A stretch of DNA of 36,214 nt from CAYGXH01 sp964354485. Its GTDB lineage: Bacteria > Bacteroidota > Ignavibacteria > UBA10030 > SZUA-254. Shown piece by piece: positions 8,744 through 14,665 of this stretch. Below the pieces are notes generated by a model. That model searched no databases. It was not told the DNA's origin and was given only the letters and a program-made list of their open reading frames with translations. The stretch spans positions 1-36,214 of the forward strand of contig CAYGZY010000044.1 in the NCBI GenBank assembly GCA_964354485.1, written 5' to 3'. A program made the position numbers and the translations under genes. Numbering within the stretch: position 1 is the first letter of the stretch; every line of letters starts with the position of its first letter.

Positions 8744-9709
8744 TCAGCGAGCTTTCAGTAAATTGTTTATCATTGCACAGAGGAGAGGTATCATGATCTC
8801 ATGGTGACCGGTGAAGAGGTAGCCTTTTCCACCGTCGCGCGTCGGCCGGTGTACTACGTTCATGCGGGGACGATAATGCTGGATCATGTCAAAATTCGCG
8901 GTGGTAAATCCCTTCACGGATTTATATAAATTGCGAGCGACTGTCAGCGCCTTAAGAAACACTTCAGGGAGTATCACTGCAGAACCGACGTTTACCACAA
9001 TCCCGCCGTTGTTAATACCGCGCACAGCTTCACATAGTACCTTGAAGTCCCTGAATGACATTTCACCCGTAATCCCTCCGTCCATTGACGGTTGCTGGTG
9101 AATAATATCCGTCCCGATTGCTGCGTGCACGGTTGCAGGTATTCCGAGCGTATAGCAAGTTGCCAGGATGCTTGCCTTCTTATACCGTGCCTGTCGGAGT
9201 GAGGCGCCAATAGTTTCACCATACCCTGCATCGCTTTCAGTGCATCCCAGCCTCAGTGATTCGTTGATGAATTCACCGGTTTCCTCTGACATCCCGAACC
9301 TCCCGTCGGTGATATACGCTTCGACATCTTCCGATGTTCTTCCCCAGCGCGCAATTTCGACATCATGAATAGCCGCGGCACTGTTCACCGCGACAGCAGT
9401 GATCATGTTTTTCCGGAGTAAATCGATGATGAGTGGTGATAATCCGACCTTCACGACATGTGCGCCTAACATGAAGATCACGGCCTTCTTCTTCTTTCGT
9501 GCGCGTACAATTTCCTCCACGAACAATCTCAGATCCTCGCCGATGAGAACGTGCGGAAGCGATCGGATGAAATCGCCGAATGGCTGGTGCTTGGGATTGT
9601 ACACTTTGGCAAAATCACTCAATCTTACCTTGCTCTTCCGTGATTTTAACGGTATGGTGGTTACATTTTTTAAATCAGCTTGTTTGAATTTAGACATCGG
9701 TATATTCAT
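8744..9709 (-). CDS. Conserved protein of unknown function, possible deoxyhypusine-synthase-like fold
   Basis: I do not recognise this 321-residue protein with certainty. It begins with a basic segment, then alternates beta/alpha-type stretches: FMLGAHVVKVGLSPLIIDLL, NSAAAIHDVEIA, GRFGMSEETGEFINESL, VHAAIGTDIIHQQPSMDGG, VVNVGSAVILPEVFLKAL, FTTANFDM and FTGHHEIMIPLL. The order of glycine-rich and HD/HH elements and the ending resemble the NAD-binding fold of deoxyhypusine synthases, but I see no counterpart of their SWGK lysine motif, so hypusine-type chemistry is doubtful. No signal peptide or membrane segment is evident. The ATG at 9709 overlaps the DUF3108 stop as ATGA, a coupled start. The many near-invariant-looking histidines, aspartates and glycines suggest an enzyme. 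Confidence 0.6.
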   Translation of the reverse strand: MNIPMSKFKQADLKNVTTIPLKSRKSKVRLSDFAKVYNPKHQPFGDFIRSLPHVLIGEDLRLFVEEIVRARKKKKAVIFMLGAHVVKVGLSPLIIDLLRKNMITAVAVNSAAAIHDVEIARWGRTSEDVEAYITDGRFGMSEETGEFINESLRLGCTESDAGYGETIGASLRQARYKKASILATCYTLGIPATVHAAIGTDIIHQQPSMDGGITGEMSFRDFKVLCEAVRGINNGGIVVNVGSAVILPEVFLKALTVARNLYKSVKGFTTANFDMIQHYRPRMNVVHRPTRDGGKGYLFTGHHEIMIPLLCAMINNLLKAR

Positions 9710-10602
9710 CTCTCTTTGATTTTTGAGTTTATAGGACCGGCAATTCCTCTATACTCCACCAATTCCGATTCGACGCTGCCGATTATGATTTTCGCCAATA
9801 CTAAAACGGGCATTCTGCGGTCGTCATCGGTAAGCCATACATGGATTTTCCCTTCGCTTTTAAAGAGGCCGCCTTCCTTGGCAAGGGGTTCGACAACGAT
9901 ACAATTGAATTTACCGGCTTCCACCTCGACGGTCTGTTTACCTTTATATTTCACATCGAGTTCATAGGTAGAATCCTTGTAGAAATTTTGTAGGTGCACT
10001 TTCTCGCCGGGCTTTAACGAAGAGAAGTCGATGGTTCTTGTGAAGTAAAAAGCAGACATAATATCCTGAACATATGAAGGGATGGGGTAATCTCCTTCCG
10101 TTGTAATTGCAATCTGGTTTATGTGATCAAACTCTGCCGTGAAATCCCGGCTGTACCCACCTTCCCGTATATGCTGTTCGAACCGCCACGGAAATATCCC
10201 TTGTGCATCAATGACGGTGCTGTAGCGATCCCGAACCTTATAGAAAACATCGAAAAAGGGTTTTGAGTTGAGGTTAAACTCAACGTTATAGCATTGCCGG
10301 TTTTTGTACAGGGTATCGCTCACCGCGAGAACTGCCTCGCCTGCCGTTACAAATCCGTAATTGATGTCGAACCTGAGGTACTCCCCTGCCGTGAATGCGA
10401 TATTTACAATTTTACGCAGAGTATCGGTCGGCACTACCGTGATCGTGTCAGCCGGAACGTCCGAAACCGTACTGTTCTGTCTGTTATCCCCCCCCTTCGG
10501 CACCATTAATCCTCCAACAGCCAGAACGATTATTATGGAAATCACAAGGAGCAGGTTTATTGAAATCCCTCGTGCGTGAAAGTTTTGCACTGATATACTC
10601 AT
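9706..10602 (-). CDS. DUF3108-domain exported protein
   Basis: This is a DUF3108 protein, a family thought to fold as a periplasmic lipocalin-like barrel, with unknown function. The frame can start at 10683, inside the glycosyltransferase gene, but the ATG at 10602, just after that gene's stop, gives a 298-residue protein with a single N-terminal hydrophobic segment (NLLLVISIIIVLAVGGLMV) serving as anchor or signal. The DUF3108 hallmarks are VRDRYSTVIDAQGIFPWRFE, an internal YVQDIMSAFYFTRT, VEVEAGKFNCIVVEPL and the C-terminal IHVWLTDDDRRMPVLV. It is coupled downstream to the deoxyhypusine-synthase-like gene by an ATGA overlap. Neighbouring envelope genes fit an outer-envelope maintenance role, which is an inference. 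Confidence 0.85.
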   Translation of the reverse strand: MSISVQNFHARGISINLLLVISIIIVLAVGGLMVPKGGDNRQNSTVSDVPADTITVVPTDTLRKIVNIAFTAGEYLRFDINYGFVTAGEAVLAVSDTLYKNRQCYNVEFNLNSKPFFDVFYKVRDRYSTVIDAQGIFPWRFEQHIREGGYSRDFTAEFDHINQIAITTEGDYPIPSYVQDIMSAFYFTRTIDFSSLKPGEKVHLQNFYKDSTYELDVKYKGKQTVEVEAGKFNCIVVEPLAKEGGLFKSEGKIHVWLTDDDRRMPVLVLAKIIIGSVESELVEYRGIAGPINSKIKER

Positions 10603-10612
10603 AGTCAATAAC

Positions 10613-11656
10613 CTAACTTTGCCGAATAAGTTGATTTGCTGCGGAATAAACCTGGTCGACGCTGATTGTATCCATACATTCACAGACAGAACTTTTTTTC
10701 CTGATGCATTTTGTACAATCCAAGGGTTTATCCTGGGGTGAAAAGATTATTTTTTTATCCGTCCATGGGCCCCATCGTCGGGCGCTTAGTGCAGTAATGT
10801 GCGGATAGAATCCGATTAACGGTGTTCCCACTGCTGCTGCGATGTGTATCGGTCCGGTCGAATTTGCAACGAAGAGTGCAGCCTTCTTTATGAATGCTGC
10901 GAACTCACAGATAGAGAGCTGATCCGGAAGGGCAATAGCCCGGTTTCCGGAGATGGAACGGACGAGTTCTATAAGTCGTTGTTCATTTTTACCTCCAGTG
11001 ACGACAACCTGCACATCGTCCATTTCCTGTAATTTCCTCCCAAGAAAACCGAAGTTTTTCGGACTCCAATCGCGGGCAGAACTGCCGCTGCCGGGGTGAA
11101 GGATTACGATCTTTTTATCCCGCAGTAACCCCAGGTCCTCCATATACTTTGTGATCCTTTTTTCAGTATCCGGGGTGACTTCAAGGGTTGGCGATATATC
11201 TAATCCTTCTACGGAATAACCTAATGACCTGATGAGGTGGATATTGTACTCAAGCTCATGGAAGCGGGCATATTTCCGGTGCTCGTAAACTTTTCGCGTA
11301 AAGAGGAAAGAATACCATCTGTAACCGGTTCCCACGCGGATCGGAATACTTGCAAGCCATGTGATCAGTGCAAGGCGGAAGCGGGGATGAGTGTGAAACA
11401 CGACGTCGTACCGACCACGCCGGATATTCTCGATAAGTTCAAAAAAAGGGGTGACTCTTCCGTCATTATCATACGCAATAATTTCGTTTACGTTATGGTT
11501 CGATTCAACAAGTTCGGCTGTATATTGACGGATAAGCATAGTGATGTGTGCACGAGAGACATACTTTCTGATGATAGAAGCCATCGGGAGGGTGAGGATT
11601 ACGTCCCCTATTCTGTCTGTTCGGACTATCAGGAATCGATGAAACTGTTGCTCCAA
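10613..11656 (-). CDS. Glycosyltransferase family 9 (heptosyltransferase-like)
   Basis: This 347-residue enzyme is a GT9/GT-B glycosyltransferase, the family of the lipopolysaccharide heptosyltransferases WaaC, WaaF and WaaQ. It opens FLIVRTDRIGDVILTLPMA, the family N-terminal signature, and carries ILHPGSGSSARDWSPKNF in the middle and VANSTGPIHIAAAVGTPLIG in the donor-binding C-terminal domain. The C-terminal part has a cysteine-containing CTKCIRKKSSVCECM segment, as some GT9 proteins do. The first in-frame start is a TTG at 11656; no ATG precedes the conserved N-terminus, so a TTG start is likely. A candidate promoter lies just upstream. It probably adds a sugar to the LPS core; the exact sugar cannot be deduced. 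Confidence 0.9.
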   Translation of the reverse strand: MEQQFHRFLIVRTDRIGDVILTLPMASIIRKYVSRAHITMLIRQYTAELVESNHNVNEIIAYDNDGRVTPFFELIENIRRGRYDVVFHTHPRFRLALITWLASIPIRVGTGYRWYSFLFTRKVYEHRKYARFHELEYNIHLIRSLGYSVEGLDISPTLEVTPDTEKRITKYMEDLGLLRDKKIVILHPGSGSSARDWSPKNFGFLGRKLQEMDDVQVVVTGGKNEQRLIELVRSISGNRAIALPDQLSICEFAAFIKKAALFVANSTGPIHIAAAVGTPLIGFYPHITALSARRWGPWTDKKIIFSPQDKPLDCTKCIRKKSSVCECMDTISVDQVYSAANQLIRQS

Positions 11657-11685
11657 TCGCCGGCAATCTCCATTTACGTGAATTC

Positions 11686-11714
11686 AATATACATTGAAAC
11701 CACCGCAATTGCAA
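11686..11714 (-). promoter_or_regulatory. Candidate sigma70-type promoter for the GT9 gene
   Basis: Reading on the minus strand, TTGCAA (11714-11709) is followed after 17 bases by TATATT (11691-11686), about 30 bases ahead of the TTG start at 11656. The same hexamers with the same spacing recur ahead of the next gene upstream. Confidence 0.5.
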
Positions 11715-11747
11715 TGTCAGCACACGCAGAGCGGATAACGATCAACA

Positions 11748-12248
11748 TCAGATGAGGTAAGCGCGTGGTATCGGAGAATTTTGTCGTTCAAGGTCCCACG
11801 TAAAGGACAGGATCGACCATCGTTGCTTTTCCCTTAACAGTTGGACGGAATATATCCCCCGTTGAATGGGATTAGGATCATTTGGCAGATGATGGACTTC
11901 GAACGTACTGAAAACCTGCCCGAGTGCGCCATACGATTGCATACGACGGGCAATTTCTGAAATAATGAAGCCTTTCCGCTCCAGGCCGCTGAAAACTATT
12001 GACTCCACCGACTGACGAATATAAATCTCAAGTTCAATTGACTCGGATTGTGCATCTTTCTCGCTTCGAGGAGGAACTACCTGACCTTGCGGATGAAAAA
12101 GCGTGCGAAGCCGGTTGTAGTCGGGCTGAGCTCCGATTGTAAAGGAGAGCGACTCGAAGAGCGCTTTAACGAGACCGTCGATTGTAGAAACATCTGACGG
12201 ATCGGGAGGACGAGGGACCGGATCAGGAACAAGCTTTTTTCGTGCCAT
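11748..12248 (-). CDS. Hypothetical protein, NTF2-like
   Basis: This 166-residue cytoplasmic protein has no signal peptide and a proline-rich start (MARKKLVPDPVPRPPDP). The pattern of an N-terminal helix pair, a DYNRLRTLFHPQGQVVPP segment, a central strand-rich part and a terminal REKQRWSILSFTWDLE strand pair resembles SnoaL/NTF2-like proteins, which bind small ligands or act as small enzymes. I cannot name a specific family. The ATG at 12248 has an A-rich AGAAG sequence just upstream, and a candidate promoter lies 37 bases farther on. The next gene, GT9, begins 91 bases downstream and has its own promoter candidate, so this may be an independent small transcript or the first gene of the envelope operon. 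Confidence 0.7.
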   Translation of the reverse strand: MARKKLVPDPVPRPPDPSDVSTIDGLVKALFESLSFTIGAQPDYNRLRTLFHPQGQVVPPRSEKDAQSESIELEIYIRQSVESIVFSGLERKGFIISEIARRMQSYGALGQVFSTFEVHHLPNDPNPIQRGIYSVQLLREKQRWSILSFTWDLERQNSPIPRAYLI

Positions 12249-12284
12249 TTTCTTCTGAATATTGTAATTAATAACGTTTTACTT

Positions 12285-12313
12285 AATATACGCGGATTAG
12301 AGTAGAGTTGCAA
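12285..12313 (-). promoter_or_regulatory. Candidate promoter for the NTF2-like gene
   Basis: On the minus strand, TTGCAA (12313-12308) and TATATT (12290-12285) are separated by 17 bases. A transcript would start near 12278, giving a leader of about 30 bases before the ATG at 12248. The arrangement is identical in hexamers and spacing to the promoter at 11686-11714. Confidence 0.55.
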
Positions 12314-12333
12314 AACATTACGGAGGCGGGTAT

Positions 12334-12360
12334 AAAAAAGGTGACCTTGTGGGGTCACCC
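12334..12360 (-). terminator. Intrinsic terminator, minus strand
   Basis: Read on the minus strand, GGTGACC-CCACAA-GGTCACC forms a 7-bp hairpin with a 6-base loop, immediately followed by six T residues (12339-12334). It ends transcripts coming from dnaG or from within the island, before the promoter of the NTF2-like gene. Its stem is identical to that of the plus-strand terminator at 12578-12615. Confidence 0.8.
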
Positions 12361-12393
12361 ATGTGGATTAGGTTTGATTCGACTGATTCTCTA

Positions 12394-12459
12394 TTAATAT
12401 AACGAAGGTAGTAATACTTCCGCAATATTATATTGTTCTCTCTTACTCAATTTTTTCAT
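12394..12459 (-). CDS. Possible 21-residue miniprotein
   Basis: An ATG at 12459 opens a 21-codon frame ending in TAA at 12394. The predicted peptide starts MKKLSKREQYNIAEV and ends LLPSLY. An AGGA lies three bases upstream of the ATG, a slightly short but usable ribosome binding site. The intrinsic terminator hairpin begins 33 bases after the stop, and a CRP/FNR-like palindrome lies about 20 bases upstream of the ATG. The layout of regulatory site, ribosome binding site, ORF and terminator is coherent, but frames this short arise by chance and I know no homologue. Confidence 0.3.
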   Translation of the reverse strand: MKKLSKREQYNIAEVLLPSLY

Positions 12460-12479
12460 ATTTCCTAATGATGACGATT

Positions 12480-12495
12480 CGTGATTTACATCACA
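12480..12495. promoter_or_regulatory. CRP/FNR-family binding-site-like palindrome
   Basis: On the minus strand the 16 bases read TGTGATGTAAATCACG, matching the CRP half-sites TGTGA-N6-TCAC(A) at nine of ten positions. A FNR-family regulator of related specificity is equally possible. It sits in the middle of the terminator-flanked island, where it could control a transcript in either direction. Confidence 0.5.
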
Positions 12496-12506
12496 TAACC
12501 ATTGGA

Positions 12507-12562
12507 TAGCCCCTCTTTATTTGATACTTTGGGTCTGGGGAAACCTCAAATACCAGGGGCTA
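12507..12562. other. 56-base interrupted stem-loop
   Basis: Three nested perfect or near-perfect stems form one structure. The outer stem is TAGCCCCT/AGGGGCTA (12507-12514 and 12555-12562), the middle stem TATTTGA/TCAAATA (12518-12524 and 12546-12552) and the apical stem GGTCT/AAACC around a GGGG loop (12532-12545). The apical stem is fully paired only in minus-strand RNA, by a G-U pair, whereas the plus strand has a C-A mismatch. It could therefore be part of the dnaG 3' untranslated region, although it could equally form in a plus-strand small RNA. Confidence 0.5.
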
Positions 12563-12577
12563 CAATCCCACATCCCT

Positions 12578-12615
12578 AAGGGTGACCTCTCCTCCCGGTC
12601 ACCCTTCTTTTTTTT
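12578..12615 (+). terminator. Intrinsic terminator, plus strand, overlapping the dnaG stop
   Basis: AAGGGTGACC (12578-12587) pairs over ten bases with GGTCACCCTT (12597-12606) around the loop TCTCCTCCC, followed by CTTTTTTTT. The T-tract coincides with the AAA/GAA-rich last codons of dnaG on the other strand. No plus-strand protein gene lies to its left for many kilobases, so it implies a non-coding transcript. Confidence 0.75.
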
Positions 12616-14473
12616 CATCCTTTCCGTGTAAATCCAACTGCTTCATCTGTTGAAGCAATGCCTGATGTATTTCAAGGAATCGTAATATATCTTTCCCTCC
12701 GGCGGATGCTTCCTTCAGTAATTGCTGGTTTTCAATAATTTTTCTCTCGATTGCCTTTTTTTTGAGCACTGTGATTGCATCTTTGACGACATTGAAAGGA
12801 TCTGCTCTCTCAATTTCAATACCTTTCACATCCCATTGCTTGCTGACATAAGATGTGCTCAAAAGCAGTTCCGAGATAAATTTTCTATCCTCTCCATCTT
12901 CAAGCGTATCAATCATTGATGAGGGATGAACGTCATCGTTGCGGCGAATTCGTTCGATCAACATGGTGATAAGCGACCGAATACGGGTATTTGTGAGTAA
13001 TTCGCGGTCAAGATTTTCATCCACAAACGAAATTACGGCCGCACCTCCTTCCAGTATAGCAGACAGCAGTTCCCGCTCAACCGGAGGGATTCGGCGTTCA
13101 TGCAAGCTTGGGACCCGGTCGGCTAAAGTCGGCTCATCGACCTGATCCTGTCTCCGGTAGCTTTGCAGATCCTGATTTCCGCGAAGTGATTTTTCCAGTT
13201 CACGGTGCAAGGTCGACTCATAGAGGTGGTACTTCTCTGCAACGTGCTTGATATAGAAATTTCTCTTGAGTTCATCCTTCATGCGGGCTATCGTCTTGAC
13301 GATTGCGCGAACCGTTTCCGCTTCCCCTTCAGGCGTTTTCAGCTTTCCCTCACGTTCGAATGAACGGGCGATGAAATCGACGAACGACTCAGAGTCATCG
13401 ATGAGTTTTTTAAACGCTTCATCTCCGAATCGGCGGATGTAGGAATCGGGATCTTCCCCTTCGGATAGAACGGCGACCTGGACGTCACAGTCATTTTCGA
13501 GGATCATATCCACTCCCCGCAGTGTCGCCTTCGAGCCTGCCGAGTCGGCATCGTAGAGCAGCGTAATTTTTTTTACGTACCGTGCAATCAGGCGTATCTG
13601 CTCGACTGTCAATGCTGTTCCGCTAGATGCGACCACATTTCGGAAACCCGCCTGATAGACGCTGAGAACATCCGTATATCCTTCCACGAGAAGTACACTT
13701 CCCTTTTCACGAATGTTATCTTTCGCCTGGGAGAGACCGTAGAGCAATCGACTTTTATTAAAGATGGGTGTTTCCGGGGAATTGATATACTTACCGAGAG
13801 GGTCATCCTCATGAAGTTTTCGCGCACCGAAACCTACAACCCGCCCCGTACCTGTGAGAATAGGAAACATTGCCCGGCCGTGGAAGTAATCGTGGTATGA
13901 TCCGTCTTCCCGGCGGCGGAGGAGACCGGCCTTTTCCATGAGCGCAAGATCAAACTTTTTCTCCTGAGCCAGTGTCAGGAGTGCAGTCCATGAATTAGGT
14001 GAATAACCGAGACCAAACGATCGTATTATCTCATCAGTAAAACCGCGGTTATGAAAATAATCACGCGCGTATTTACCCTCCGGAAATTCCATCAGATATG
14101 CATAATAGAAAAGCGCCGCTTCGCGGCAGAGTGCGTAGAGTTGTTCGCTCTCGCTGGCGCGTTCATCGTCAGCCTGAGAATAACGCGGTAAGGGAATACC
14201 GGCACGTTCTGCAAGAGCTTTCACCGCTTCGCCGAACGACACTTTTTCATGCTCCATGACAAAGGTAAAGACGTTCCCCCCTACGCCGCAACCGAAGCAA
14301 TGGTACATCTGCCGCTCCGCAGATACCGTGAAAGATGGTGTCTTTTCGGAATGGAAAGGACACAGCCCGATGAAATTCTTTCCGCGCTTTTTCAGTTGTG
14401 AAAAAGAGCTTATATATTCAACGATATCCGTTGCGTTTCGGATTTCATCAATTTTTTCGGGGAGAATTCTCAC
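12599..14473 (-). CDS. dnaG: DNA primase
   Basis: DnaG synthesises the RNA primers for replication. The 624-residue protein has the complete architecture. The N-terminal CHC2 zinc-binding domain includes Cys38, His41, Cys59 and Cys62 (LCPFHSEKTPSFTV, YHCFGCGVGGNVF). The core domain has YSPNSWTALL and FHGRAMFPI. The TOPRIM domain has Glu264 in LLVEGYTDVL and the LLYDADSAG acidic motif near residue 310. A helicase-binding C-terminal domain follows. It is slightly longer than the E. coli protein (581). The start is a GTG at 14473, giving the usual RILPEKIDEIRNATDIVEYI opening. It diverges from the histidine kinase gene and is followed by the structured island. Confidence 0.97.
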   Translation of the reverse strand: MRILPEKIDEIRNATDIVEYISSFSQLKKRGKNFIGLCPFHSEKTPSFTVSAERQMYHCFGCGVGGNVFTFVMEHEKVSFGEAVKALAERAGIPLPRYSQADDERASESEQLYALCREAALFYYAYLMEFPEGKYARDYFHNRGFTDEIIRSFGLGYSPNSWTALLTLAQEKKFDLALMEKAGLLRRREDGSYHDYFHGRAMFPILTGTGRVVGFGARKLHEDDPLGKYINSPETPIFNKSRLLYGLSQAKDNIREKGSVLLVEGYTDVLSVYQAGFRNVVASSGTALTVEQIRLIARYVKKITLLYDADSAGSKATLRGVDMILENDCDVQVAVLSEGEDPDSYIRRFGDEAFKKLIDDSESFVDFIARSFEREGKLKTPEGEAETVRAIVKTIARMKDELKRNFYIKHVAEKYHLYESTLHRELEKSLRGNQDLQSYRRQDQVDEPTLADRVPSLHERRIPPVERELLSAILEGGAAVISFVDENLDRELLTNTRIRSLITMLIERIRRNDDVHPSSMIDTLEDGEDRKFISELLLSTSYVSKQWDVKGIEIERADPFNVVKDAITVLKKKAIERKIIENQQLLKEASAGGKDILRFLEIHQALLQQMKQLDLHGKDEKKEG

Positions 14474-14553
14474 ATTCTGCCGCAGGAATTGAACTCATGA
14501 ACGATTTTTAGAATGTACAGAAAATGGCAGCCGGATGCAAAATATGTGCATTC

Positions 14554-14581
14554 TTGGATTTGTTGGAATTCTCAGTATATT
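14554..14581 (+). promoter_or_regulatory. Candidate promoter of the histidine kinase gene
   Basis: TTGGAT (14554-14559) and TATATT (14576-14581) are separated by 16 bases. A transcript would start near 14588, giving a leader of about 78 bases before the ATG at 14666. The -10 hexamer is the same as in the other promoter candidates of this window. Confidence 0.4.
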
Positions 14582-14587
14582 TAGAGA

Positions 14588-14601
14588 GGTATCGAGATAC
14601 C
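14588..14601. promoter_or_regulatory. Palindrome at the predicted start of the kinase transcript
   Basis: GGTATC-GA-GATACC has perfect 6-base arms with a 2-base spacer, placed a few bases downstream of the predicted -10 element. This position would suit a repressor operator for the kinase gene, possibly affecting the divergent dnaG promoter as well. It is short enough to be fortuitous. Confidence 0.35.
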
Positions 14602-14665
14602 CTATACAATAGATCCCGACCGTAATCTTTTGAACCTATATCCGTAACCAACCGGAGGTATGTAC

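Larger units (their letters stand above)
12507..12615 (+). ncRNA. Candidate plus-strand small RNA with anti-Shine-Dalgarno loop
   Basis: The region downstream of the CRP/FNR-like palindrome contains a 56-base stem-loop and ends in a strong intrinsic terminator on the plus strand, with no plus-strand ORF of note. The terminator loop reads TCTCCTCCC, which contains CUCCUCCC, complementary to ribosome binding sites. No clear -10/-35 pair fixes the 5' end; a site-dependent promoter near 12516-12529 is possible and would give a shorter RNA. The last bases run antisense to the dnaG 3' end. Confidence 0.35.

Noticed and set aside
12334..12615. Insertion sequence or CRISPR repeat pair formed by the two GGTGACC/GGTCACC hairpins
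   Set aside because: Only two copies are present, there is no transposase, and each hairpin has the T-tract expected of an intrinsic terminator.
12480..12615. 6S RNA, tmRNA, SRP RNA, RNase P RNA or a tRNA in the dnaG island
   Set aside because: The length and the conserved signatures of these RNAs are absent; the stem-loop is too short and no tRNA cloverleaf can be drawn.
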